Shown here: positions 23,970 through 32,017 of the stretch, one piece after another
Layout: each line of letters begins with the position of its first letter
Numbering within the stretch: the first letter of the stretch is position 1
Assembly: GCA_964391195.1 (NCBI GenBank)
Contig: CAYMLG010000015.1
Coordinates: 19,752-83,751, forward strand
Source of the DNA: JAAYXE01 sp964391195
GTDB taxonomy: Bacteria; Chloroflexota; Anaerolineae; Anaerolineales; UBA4823
Length of the DNA stretch: 64,000 nt
Direction of reading: 5' to 3'
The notes under the pieces: model-generated
Databases searched by the model: none
The model's input: only the letters and a program-made list of their open reading frames with translations
What the model was told of the DNA's origin: nothing
Made by a program: the position numbers and the translations under genes

Positions 23970-26606
23970 TTACAGCTTCAACGCCTCTTTGACTTCCACT
24001 TTTCGGTAGACATCTGCCGGCCGGCGGCGCTGGCCGGCAACACTGAGCAGCTCATCCACCCTGATCCCAAACAGGCGTTCATTTTCGCGCAAATATGGCT
24101 CGATCAGCGCCCAGTCCGCCTCGCTCAGCGCTGCGAACCGGCCGCCGTTCAACTGGTCGTCCTGCACTTTACATTCCGGGTCGCGCAGATAAATCGCCCC
24201 GCCCGAGGCCAGCGAGAACAGATTCCCACCCGGGTAAGGGGTGTCCAGTTCCGCCAACTCCCCGGCATCGGTGAAGGTCACCCCGTTCAAGATCACGAAC
24301 CCGCCCCCCTCAAGCGGATCGCCCGCCATAAACGATTCGGCCAGATAATCCAGGCAGGTGCCGTTGATCACCGCCCGCGGCTGTCCGACAGCATTGATCA
24401 GCGGGCGCCCGGCGGCTGACCCCATCACGAAGACCTCGCCGCCCTTTGCCCCGTAGAGGAATGTCTGGCCGGCATCCCCGTAGATCACCACCTTCCCCCG
24501 TTTGAGGATCTGGCCCACCTGGTCCTGGGCGTCGCCGTGCAGGAACACTTCGGCCCCATCCAGCCCCGAGGCGGCGTAATCGCCCACATCGCCGTACAGG
24601 TGCAGGCGGGCCTGGTCGCTGTCCGGGCCCAAGCCGCAGGCAGCGAACCGGCCGCCGTGCCAGTTGTAGGCCACGAAATCCCGCCAGCCAAGTTCGTATG
24701 CCCGCGCCAGATAGCGGGCGGCTGCCTCCTCCCCTTCAGGGGGGAAATTCAGGCCGTCCATCACCAGCAGCCGTTCACCCGCTTCCGGCGCCCGCAGCCT
24801 GGCCCGGACCTCCCAGGTCAGGCGGCGCGCGTGGCCGGGTCCTGACCTCTCGCCGGCGATCAAATCCACTCGCGAGAACACATCCTCCAGCCCGCCATCC
24901 ACCAGGGCCAACACCGAGGCGCGGCGCTTCATCCCCGTATCGTAACGCCGGTCGCGCAGCAGGCTCAGGCTCTCCAGGCTGAAGTCCCACTCACCCTCGC
25001 CCCGGGCCGAGAACTCGCCCAGCCAGCCCACCGCCCAGGCCAGTTCGTCCCAGTTCACCCGGCTCATCTGCGGCCTGGCCCATTCGAAGAAGGTGGGCGC
25101 CCCGCCATCATCGAACGCATGGTAAACCTGCGCTTCCCATTCCCGGCGGAACGTCGTGGATGCCCGCTCCGGCTGCAATCGCGAGCGGTCCATATGGCGC
25201 TGCGCCTGCCCCTGCTCGCTCAACTTGACCGGTGCGCCGAACTTGTTGTCGCAGGCCAGCAGGGTATGGCCATTTTGCGCGCTCACCATGAAGCGGAAAG
25301 CGCCCCCATCGGTGTGCGAGCCGCCCCGCGCCACCCAATAGCGATCCGCCACCGGCTGGAAGCGCGCGTCTTCCTGGGCCAGAGAGCGCAGGCAGGCATG
25401 GATCGCCTGTCTCTCGCTGGCGATCAGCCCGATCTGCACCGGGTGCTCAGCCTCCCGGTTCTCATACAGGGCGAACACCTGCGGGCGCAGCATACTGGTA
25501 TCGGTGATCCCCAACAGTTCGTATCGCTCGCCATCCTGCTCCACCTTCGAACGTGCGACGATGAAGAACCAGGGGCCATCCGGCGAGCCGTGGATATGCG
25601 CCCGCTGCACCGCCCGGTACAGTACGCGTTTTTCTTCCGCCAGCATGGCAAAATCGTGCTCGCTGGTCGGGGCCATCGCCTCCAACGTGATCTCCAACGG
25701 GTACCCGTACACCCGGTCCCACAGGTCGAACAACTGCACGCTGACCTCGGTGTCGGTCAGGAAAAGCTGGCCGATATTCCGCTGGCGCAGGTACTCGCCC
25801 ACCGCGTGATAGTTGGCGAAGTCGCCATTATGGACCAGCGCCTCGTTCAACCCGATGAAGGGGTGCGCCCCGCCCGGATGCCACACGCGCCCCTTGGTTG
25901 GGTAGCGCTGGTGAGCGATCCACACGTGCGCCGTCTGGTCTTCCAGGCAGTAATAGGCCGCCACATCTTCCGCGTAGCCGACGATCTTCAGCACCGACAG
26001 GTTCCGCCCATGGCTGAGCACAAAGGCCCGTTTCTCACCCAAACTGGCATAATACTTGCGGTTGAGGGCGAAAGAGTTCTGGTAAACCAGCTCTTCTTCC
26101 AGCGCCTGCTCCGGCAGATCTTCCAGGCCGTTCTCGGCCGCGAACCTCTCCAGGGCCTGCCGCTTCGGCTTCACGAAATAGCGCTGCACATCCGGGGGGC
26201 GCACTTCCAGTCCGGGCACCAGGCGGTGGTCGTCCAGGTGCTCCAGCGGGTAAGCCTGGGCCACCTCGAATACCGGATCGATAAATTCGGCTTCCAGCTC
26301 GCTCTGAACGGACGCGTCCAGCAGGGCCACCTGCAGTAGGAAGTGGCTGCGCAGCGTGGCCCCGTCCACCTGCGCCTGCATCGGATCCAGCCCGACCATG
26401 GCGATCCCACCGCCCTTGCCGTTGCCCCGGTTGTGCATCTGCCGCGAAGCCTGGAGCACGTGCCGCCCGGCTATGGGCAGGTTGGCTGCAAAACCCAGGA
26501 CCCCACACCCGCCTTCCGCGGCCTCATCCGCCCGCGACTGGGCCGGGAGGCCCGCCATCAATCTCCGTCTGGACCGAAGAATTCGATCTGCGTAGTTTCC
26601 ATCCAT
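23970..26606 (-). CDS. glutamate synthase-like protein: glutaminase (class II GATase) fused to GXGXG domain
   Basis: This 878-residue protein has the first and last domains of glutamate synthase with the FMN centre missing. The class II amidotransferase nucleophile is Cys34 in GGCGVLGF after a 33-residue propeptide; HQRYPTKG, HNGDFANY and TDTEV complete the site. The C-terminal half is the beta-helical GXGXG domain (LYGDVGDYAASGLDGAEVFLH is one turn). The FMN part is supplied by the gene at 27774-30305, so the two probably form a split enzyme making glutamate from glutamine and 2-oxoglutarate. AGGAGG lies 5 bases before ATG 26606. Confidence 0.88.
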   Translation of the reverse strand: MDGNYADRILRSRRRLMAGLPAQSRADEAAEGGCGVLGFAANLPIAGRHVLQASRQMHNRGNGKGGGIAMVGLDPMQAQVDGATLRSHFLLQVALLDASVQSELEAEFIDPVFEVAQAYPLEHLDDHRLVPGLEVRPPDVQRYFVKPKRQALERFAAENGLEDLPEQALEEELVYQNSFALNRKYYASLGEKRAFVLSHGRNLSVLKIVGYAEDVAAYYCLEDQTAHVWIAHQRYPTKGRVWHPGGAHPFIGLNEALVHNGDFANYHAVGEYLRQRNIGQLFLTDTEVSVQLFDLWDRVYGYPLEITLEAMAPTSEHDFAMLAEEKRVLYRAVQRAHIHGSPDGPWFFIVARSKVEQDGERYELLGITDTSMLRPQVFALYENREAEHPVQIGLIASERQAIHACLRSLAQEDARFQPVADRYWVARGGSHTDGGAFRFMVSAQNGHTLLACDNKFGAPVKLSEQGQAQRHMDRSRLQPERASTTFRREWEAQVYHAFDDGGAPTFFEWARPQMSRVNWDELAWAVGWLGEFSARGEGEWDFSLESLSLLRDRRYDTGMKRRASVLALVDGGLEDVFSRVDLIAGERSGPGHARRLTWEVRARLRAPEAGERLLVMDGLNFPPEGEEAAARYLARAYELGWRDFVAYNWHGGRFAACGLGPDSDQARLHLYGDVGDYAASGLDGAEVFLHGDAQDQVGQILKRGKVVIYGDAGQTFLYGAKGGEVFVMGSAAGRPLINAVGQPRAVINGTCLDYLAESFMAGDPLEGGGFVILNGVTFTDAGELAELDTPYPGGNLFSLASGGAIYLRDPECKVQDDQLNGGRFAALSEADWALIEPYLRENERLFGIRVDELLSVAGQRRRPADVYRKVEVKEALKL

Positions 26607-26661
26607 AAAAACCTCCTGATTACCGCCCACCAGCCAGGCGAATCCCATTCCGCGCCCGAGG

Positions 26662-27600
26662 TCAATCGTCCCCACAGGAAGCGGCGAGGCTGACCCGCGG
26701 CCTGGACTGCCTGGCCGCCCGCCCGGTGTTGATCAGCACCACTGCGCTCAAAATGACCAGCGCCGAGAGCAGAAGGTGGGCCGTCAGCGGTTCCTGGGCC
26801 AGCAGATTGCCCAACAGGATGGCGATGAGCGGGTTGACGTAGGCATAGGTGGAGACCAGGGGGGTCGGCGCGTTGCGCAGCAGCCAGGTGTATGCGGCGT
26901 ACGCCACCAGGGAGCCGAACACGATCAGGTAGATCAGCCCCCACAGCGAGGCCGGAGCGATCGCCCCCAGGTCCAGGTGGGACCATTCTCCGGTGAGGGT
27001 GCCGAAGGCCAGCAGGCCGAAACCGCCCGCCAGCATCTCCATCCCGGTCCCCAACAGAGGCGAATCCGGCAGGCAGGCGTTGCGGCTGTACAGCGATCCG
27101 GCTGCCCACAGGAGTGAAGCCAACAGCAGCACACCCACGCCGCTCAGGTCCAGGCCCGGGCCGGTGTTCAATAGTTGGTCAGGCCCGATCAGCAGCCCGA
27201 TCCCCGCAAAACCGATCAGCACCCCGGCCAATGTCTGCCAGGTTGGGCGCGGGCTTCCCGGGCGCAGGGCGTCGATCAGCACCATCCACAACGGCACGGT
27301 CCCCACCAGAAGGGCTGCAATCCCGGAAGCCACCCGCTGCTCGGCCCACACGACGCCTCCGTTGCCGCCCAGAAGCAGCAGCAGACCTACGATCGCGGCC
27401 GAGCGCCACTCCACCGGCCGTGGCGCCGGGTCTTTCGCCACCCAACGACGGTAAACGTATAGAATCGTTCCGGCGATTAAAAACCGCGCGCTGGCCATCA
27501 AGAAGGGCGGCATCGTCTCGACCGCGAAATGAATAGCCAGATAGGTCGATCCCCAAAAGATATAGACGCTCAGCATTGCCAGCCAGATTCTGATGTTCAC
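26662..27600 (-). CDS. EamA/DMT-family transporter (YedA-like)
   Basis: This is a 312-residue inner-membrane transporter with ten hydrophobic segments in two EamA repeats (FWGSTYLAIHFAVETMPPF in the first; ASLLWAAGSLYSRNA and TYAYVNPLIAILLGNLL in the second). Relatives export amino acids or small metabolites. It lies between the two halves of the glutamate synthase on the same strand, so export of glutamate or a related metabolite is possible but unproven. GGAGG lies 11 bases before the ATG. Confidence 0.9.
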   Translation of the reverse strand: MNIRIWLAMLSVYIFWGSTYLAIHFAVETMPPFLMASARFLIAGTILYVYRRWVAKDPAPRPVEWRSAAIVGLLLLLGGNGGVVWAEQRVASGIAALLVGTVPLWMVLIDALRPGSPRPTWQTLAGVLIGFAGIGLLIGPDQLLNTGPGLDLSGVGVLLLASLLWAAGSLYSRNACLPDSPLLGTGMEMLAGGFGLLAFGTLTGEWSHLDLGAIAPASLWGLIYLIVFGSLVAYAAYTWLLRNAPTPLVSTYAYVNPLIAILLGNLLAQEPLTAHLLLSALVILSAVVLINTGRAARQSRPRVSLAASCGDD

Positions 27601-27773
27601 TCGATCCTCCCTATCGCTTGCACCTGTTTCCAGGCGTCGAATTTCAATGTTTTCATTTCACCGATCTCCTGGTAACACCCGGACTTCAAAGCCCCATTTC
27701 GCCGGCTGAGCCCGAATCTTACCACGCCGTGATCCTCGCCGGCCTGTCGCCGGGGAACGCTCCAGATGTTGAG

Positions 27774-30305
27774 CTACTCCAGGTATACCAGCAGATCGCT
27801 GCGGCCGCGCAGTTCGCCGATGGAGCGCATCCCCAAAATCTTTAGAATCCCGGCAAGCTGGCGCAGCCAGGAGCCGTACAGGTTGACGATCTGCTGGAAA
27901 CCAACATCGGCGTCGATCTTCTTGGCATGTTCGGGGTCGGTGGTCGTGATCCCAAAGGGGCAGCCCAGCCCTTTCTCGCACTGGGCGATGCGGATGCAGC
28001 CCAGCGCCACCAGTTCGGCGGTGCCCAATACCGCCCCGTCTGCGCCCAGGGCGATGGCTTTCGCCACGTCCCAGGCCGAGCGCAGCCCGCCTGAAGCCAT
28101 CAGGGTGATCTCGTCCCGGATCCCTTCCTCTTCCAGGAAGCGGTGCACTTTGGGCAAGGCATATTCGATGGGCATGGCGATATTCTTCTTGGCGATCTCC
28201 GGCGCCGCCCCGGTGCCCCCGTAAGCCCCGTCCAGGTGGACGATGTGCGCCCCGGCATAGTACGAGCCGACAGCCACCATATCCACGTCCGTGGGGGTCG
28301 AGACCTTGACGCTCACCAGCGCCCGCGGGTTCACCTGCTTCAACCAGTCGACGTGTTTCTTATGGTCTTCCACCGAATAGACGCTGTGGAAGGGGAAAGG
28401 CGAGAACAGGGAGGTGCCCTCCACCGCTTCCCTGATGCGCGCTACGCTGATCGTGTTCTTATTGCCCAACAGGTGCCCGCCCAGCCCGGGTTTCGCCCCC
28501 TGGGCGTACTTGATTTCCACCAGTGGAGCGCGCTGGATGGTAGCCTCGCTCACCCCGAACAGCCCGGTTGCTACTTGAGTGATAATACTGCCGGCGTAGG
28601 GGATAAGTTCATCCGGATACCCCCCCTCGCCGGTTGAAGTCAAAGTCCCCAACTGCTGTGCCGCCCGCACCCGAGAGAGCATCACCGGTAGGCCGATGCT
28701 GCCGTAAGACATGCCCGCCCCGTACCAGGGCACCGGCAGCCTCAGGTCGGGGCGCCCCGCCTCACGCCGGTTGAGCGGTAGAGAGAGATCGAAGTCCGCC
28801 GGGTCGGCGGAGGGGATATCCCTGGGGTCCCGGTCGAGTTCGAAGGCGAAAGCCAGGCGGTCGAAGCCTCCATCTGAGGCCCCGATCCGGTACTCCAGGT
28901 CACCGGTGGGCAGCATCCCACTCTTCGCCTGCTGCTGGGTCGCCAACAACAGCGCGGTGGGCCAACGGAAGTCTCCTTCCCCGCCCAGCGGCTGGTTGAG
29001 CTTGGGGTAGCGGCTGAGCGGCACGGAGCCCCCCAGGCTGCTGCGGAAAGCGCTTTCCTCCGTCCGGTGCCAGATGGTGCGGCCCACTTCTCCCCGCAGC
29101 CGCCGCACTTCGCGCATCCCCATGGCCCCCAGCGCCTCGAGCAGTTGGTCTCGCCAGGCGCTCATCAGGTTCACCACCCGCTGCGCCCCCCACTCGGGAT
29201 CGATCTCCGCCGTCTCGACCGGGCACTTCCCTTTATCCGCCCACAGGCTGCAGCCCCAGGCCACCTGTAAGGCGAAGTCCACCGCCACCAGATCGACCCC
29301 GCAGGCCACTGCTTTGGCCACGTGCTCTGCGGCCGCGATCCCCCCGCTCACCACCAGCGTCACCCGGTCGCGCTGCGCCGCCTCCACCAGCCGGGTGTGC
29401 ACCGCCCGGATGGCTTCCGGCAGCCGCCGTCCGTCCATGTCCTGCCCGATATCGTCGGCAAACAGGTGGATCACCGGGATACCCCTCTCGACCCAGCCCA
29501 GGGCGGTATCCTCCGCCCCGGAGGCAAGCGGCAGCCGGGCGGCGACGATCGCCTCAGGCCAGCGGTCCCGCGCTTGCGCCACCAGGTCAAGTGTCTCGTC
29601 CGGGTCCTCGCTTTCAACTTCGATGTAACGCGGGTACCAGTCTTCCGGCACCAGGTCGAAGGTATCCGGCATCAGCCGCGGGGCCAGCCAGTCTTTCCAT
29701 TCGGCCAGGTCGCCGTCGAACTCATCGGGGAAGATCAGCGCCAGGGTCTCCAGCCGGGCAGCCGCCTCCGCCATCGCCCGCAGGGCGCCCCGGCCCGGAA
29801 GCGGCATCGCCAGTGGGCCCAGCATTACCGGGATCGGCAGGCTGAGCGCCGGGGGCAGTTCGCTCACCAGCTTTCCACGTTCATCGAAGCGCAGTGACAT
29901 CACTCCCCCGCCCAGGTCCACCTGGGTGGAGATATATTCGCGCCCGTGGATCCCGTCTCGCGTGGGCCGCACGATCTCGCTCATGTCCAGCCACATCCCT
30001 TCGAACCCTTCCCCGGCAAACTTGCCCCCGTATCCCGCCCCGGAGATCGGGATCCGGCCCGTCTCCGCCTGGTACCAGGTTTGAGAAATGATCTCCGCCG
30101 TCCAGTATGGATCACCGCGCTGGTTCGAGCCCAGGAACACCTGGTGACCGTACTTCACGTAAGCTTCCCCCTCATCCAGTTGGAACTGCGCCGGGTAACC
30201 GCCCGCCGGCGCGGGCGCCGGAGCAGCGTGGATGTGGTAACGGCTGCGGACAGACTCGCCGCCGGTATGGCGGTTGGGTTCGTGGGTATTGCCTCGAGCG
30301 GTCAC
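27774..30305 (-). CDS. FMN-binding glutamate synthase domain protein with internal duplication
   Basis: This 843-residue protein holds the synthase centre of glutamate synthase. The C-terminal half (about 520-843) has the FMN/2-oxoglutarate features GAGMSYGSIG, TSTGEGGYPDEL, AQGAKPGLGGHLLG and DGAYGGTGAAPE, and three Cys (770, 776, 782) placed for a 3Fe-4S cluster. The N-terminal half (about 85-410) looks like a worn copy: SGGIAAAEHVAKAVACGVDL mirrors SGGLRSAWDVAKAIALGADG, but only Cys352 and Cys361 remain. The GTG start follows GGAGG. It is first in a minus-strand set with the EamA gene and the GATase-GXGXG gene. Its leader holds a glmS-like ribozyme and a terminator. Confidence 0.87.
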   Translation of the reverse strand: MTARGNTHEPNRHTGGESVRSRYHIHAAPAPAPAGGYPAQFQLDEGEAYVKYGHQVFLGSNQRGDPYWTAEIISQTWYQAETGRIPISGAGYGGKFAGEGFEGMWLDMSEIVRPTRDGIHGREYISTQVDLGGGVMSLRFDERGKLVSELPPALSLPIPVMLGPLAMPLPGRGALRAMAEAAARLETLALIFPDEFDGDLAEWKDWLAPRLMPDTFDLVPEDWYPRYIEVESEDPDETLDLVAQARDRWPEAIVAARLPLASGAEDTALGWVERGIPVIHLFADDIGQDMDGRRLPEAIRAVHTRLVEAAQRDRVTLVVSGGIAAAEHVAKAVACGVDLVAVDFALQVAWGCSLWADKGKCPVETAEIDPEWGAQRVVNLMSAWRDQLLEALGAMGMREVRRLRGEVGRTIWHRTEESAFRSSLGGSVPLSRYPKLNQPLGGEGDFRWPTALLLATQQQAKSGMLPTGDLEYRIGASDGGFDRLAFAFELDRDPRDIPSADPADFDLSLPLNRREAGRPDLRLPVPWYGAGMSYGSIGLPVMLSRVRAAQQLGTLTSTGEGGYPDELIPYAGSIITQVATGLFGVSEATIQRAPLVEIKYAQGAKPGLGGHLLGNKNTISVARIREAVEGTSLFSPFPFHSVYSVEDHKKHVDWLKQVNPRALVSVKVSTPTDVDMVAVGSYYAGAHIVHLDGAYGGTGAAPEIAKKNIAMPIEYALPKVHRFLEEEGIRDEITLMASGGLRSAWDVAKAIALGADGAVLGTAELVALGCIRIAQCEKGLGCPFGITTTDPEHAKKIDADVGFQQIVNLYGSWLRQLAGILKILGMRSIGELRGRSDLLVYLE

Positions 30306-30317
30306 AGGTACCTCCGG

Positions 30318-30350
30318 TTTAAAAACAAAAAAGGCACGCCGGCGTGCCCA
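30318..30350 (-). terminator. strong intrinsic terminator between ribozyme and glutamate synthase gene
   Basis: On the minus strand GGCACG-CCGG-CGTGCC is followed by TTTTTTGTTTTT. It ends about 10 bases before the ribosome-binding site of the gene starting at 30305. It either ends a free-standing RNA or acts as an attenuator. Confidence 0.85.
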
Positions 30351-30363
30351 TACCTTAAACGAA

Positions 30364-30637
30364 GCGCAATTTGGGAACGCCCCTCACATACAATCGGTAG
30401 ACAGGCAAACGAGGACCTTTACCTGTCGCCACTCGCAAGTGTGGTTTGTCGGCAGGTCGCCCTGCCGGTTTGTCACACCGCTTTCAGGAGGGGCAAATCG
30501 CGGAACGTGGCCGTCCCGGGAGGCATCCGCTGATCCTTCGATTTTCTGAGCCGGCTGGCTGGCTCATTAGCCTCGCCTCGCGGCGAGGAACCTCCACCTC
30601 GTCAACCGGCTTCCACGGGGAAACCGGTCCATGCGCT
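30364..30637 (-). ncRNA. glmS-type self-cleaving ribozyme candidate
   Basis: The minus strand reads A(30637) then GCGCATGGAC, like the glmS cleavage site A/GCGCCTGGAC. A 10-bp P2 stem follows (30628-30619 with 30614-30605), then GTTGACGAGG (30606-30597), GGAGGTT, and after two inserted hairpins ATCGA and GCGGATGCCTCCCGG (30530-30516). These blocks match the B. subtilis glmS ribozyme core almost base for base as I remember it. A P4-like arm follows, with a GCGA-capped stem (30467-30461 with 30456-30450). In the long closing helix GCGATTTGCCCCTC pairs with GAGGGG and AAATTGC. The known element cleaves itself on binding glucosamine 6-phosphate. One expected pair of P2.2 is A-A here. Confidence 0.8.
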
Positions 30638-30678
30638 AGCGTCGCCCAATATTCGGTTGTTTGAACTCCTAATTGGCA

Positions 30679-30707
30679 ATTTTAACCAATCACCGAAACG
30701 GAGTCAA
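30679..30707 (-). promoter_or_regulatory. promoter of the ribozyme/glutamate synthase transcript
   Basis: On the minus strand TTGACT (30707-30702) and TAAAAT (30684-30679) are separated by 17 bases. Transcription should start near 30672, leaving about 35 bases before the ribozyme cleavage site. Confidence 0.75.
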
Positions 30708-30759
30708 GAGAAAATCGAAAGGTGTCAACCAAACTTGAAAAGAGAACCCCCAACCCCGG

Positions 30760-30784
30760 CCCTTCCCCCATTTTGGGGGAAGGG
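30760..30784 (-). terminator. hairpin after the stress-protein gene
   Basis: CCCTTCCCCC and GGGGGAAGGG pair perfectly around a 5-base loop, about 70 bases beyond the stop at 30855. Next to it, at 30797-30821, lie three CTCTGTG units at a 9-base period. Confidence 0.5.
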
Positions 30785-30854
30785 AGATTCTGCACGCTCT
30801 GTGTTCTCTGTGAACTCTGTGGTGAATTTCTGCCTACCACGTCCCCCAGGTCGC

Positions 30855-31781
30855 CTACTCCATATCCTGGCGCACTTCCTCCCAGGCAAACCGCACCGCC
30901 TCTTTCATCTCATCCCACGGGGCGGGTCTTGCTTCCTGCTCCCACTTCTGCCGGACTTCGGGCTCAATTTCATTCCAATCCCTTGTGCGGTAGCGCTCGT
31001 CCGCCGCCAGGGCATACCCGTACTGGTAGGCGGGCAGATAGAAAGTGTAGTCATATCCCCGTTTGACCAGGTAATTGGCAAAATGCTCGCGGTAGTCGTC
31101 ATCGTAGGCTTCGAACCCCTGGTCGAACTCCGTGGCGATCATCGACCCCACCGGTTCGTCCAATTGCTCGACCTTGTAGGAGCGGTCCTCCGGGCTGAGA
31201 CCAGCTTCTTGGGTCTCCCTTTGCTTCTCCTTCGCCTGTGCTTCGACATCCACCGGATCGAACTGGTTCAAAATGGAGCGCGCTCCTGGCACCATATCTT
31301 CATCTACACGCACCGCCACCAGCACGCCCCCCTGCCGGATTCCTTCCACATAAATCTTCGCCCGTTCCTGCGGGATCCCCATGCCGGCCAGGATTCCGAT
31401 CAACCCGCCGAGGCCGCCGCCTGCTACAGCTCCCACCGCCCCACCGGCCAGCCCGGCTAACGCCGCGGCCAGCGGGCCTCCTGCCAGCACCGGCCCAAAT
31501 CCTGGGATGGCAAAGATACCCAGCCCCACCAGCAAACCGCCAATCCCACCCAGGACCGCGCCCACCCCGGCCCCGGTGCCGGCCCCGCTCATCATATTTT
31601 TGCTCACCCTTGTTTCGTCCGTACCCTCTTCCATCTGCAGCAACTGCTCTTTGAAGTTCCCCTCCTCGTCCAGGGCGATCATACTGATCTCATCCCGGGG
31701 GAACCCATTCTCGACCAGGACGCGAACCGCCGCATTTGCCGTCCGGAAGTGTTCGTACACTGCAACCACAACTTTGGCCAT
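30855..31781 (-). CDS. general-stress-type protein with glycine-zipper region
   Basis: This is a 308-residue protein. The N-terminal part resembles the general stress protein 17M/YflT-like fold (VVVAVYEHFRTANAAVRVL). A long Gly/Ala-rich stretch (about 65-135) follows, typical of membrane-associating glycine zippers, then a second copy-like segment (GGVLVAVRVDEDMVPGARSIL). The acidic, Tyr-rich C-terminus (ANYLVKRGYDYTFYLPAYQY) has no family I can name. AGGAGAAGGG precedes the ATG. A role in envelope stress is a guess from composition. Confidence 0.7.
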   Translation of the reverse strand: MAKVVVAVYEHFRTANAAVRVLVENGFPRDEISMIALDEEGNFKEQLLQMEEGTDETRVSKNMMSGAGTGAGVGAVLGGIGGLLVGLGIFAIPGFGPVLAGGPLAAALAGLAGGAVGAVAGGGLGGLIGILAGMGIPQERAKIYVEGIRQGGVLVAVRVDEDMVPGARSILNQFDPVDVEAQAKEKQRETQEAGLSPEDRSYKVEQLDEPVGSMIATEFDQGFEAYDDDYREHFANYLVKRGYDYTFYLPAYQYGYALAADERYRTRDWNEIEPEVRQKWEQEARPAPWDEMKEAVRFAWEEVRQDME

Positions 31782-31920
31782 CTACCCTTCTCCTCGCTTA
31801 AAGCTCCTGATTTCACCAATACCTCTTTTTCATAGTAAAGGAAGTCCCCCCGAGGATCAATAAGGGAGGTTCCTAGCCTTTGGGTAGGAATTTCCCCCAA
31901 GCAGCGAGACGAAGAAAGCA

Positions 31921-31979
31921 TTTGTCTGACAATTGACAGCACCAATTGATTCTGATAAACTATAGGTTGTCAGACAAAT
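31921..31979 (+). promoter_or_regulatory. two palindromic operators framing the nucleobase-island promoter
   Basis: TTTGTCTGACAA (31921-31932) and its exact reverse complement (31968-31979) each contain the palindrome TTGTC-N-GACAA, a GntR-family type of site. The first abuts the -35 box and the second covers the predicted transcript start, which predicts repression. The GntR/HutC regulator encoded at 35394 is the obvious candidate. Confidence 0.7.
31933..31961 (+). promoter_or_regulatory. promoter of the nucleobase-catabolism island
   Basis: TTGACA (31933-31938) and TAAACT (31956-31961) are separated by 17 bases. The transcript should start near 31968, about 50 bases before the first start codon. 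Confidence 0.8.
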
Positions 31980-32017
31980 TATCCACCGTAGACCTGCTGC
32001 CGAGACGAAATCTGCCT

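Noticed and set aside
30364..30672. RNase P RNA or tmRNA, suggested by the roughly 310-base length
   Set aside because: No GAGGAAAGTCC or ACAGAA regions and no tRNA-like end with GGTTCAA; the glmS blocks fit far better.
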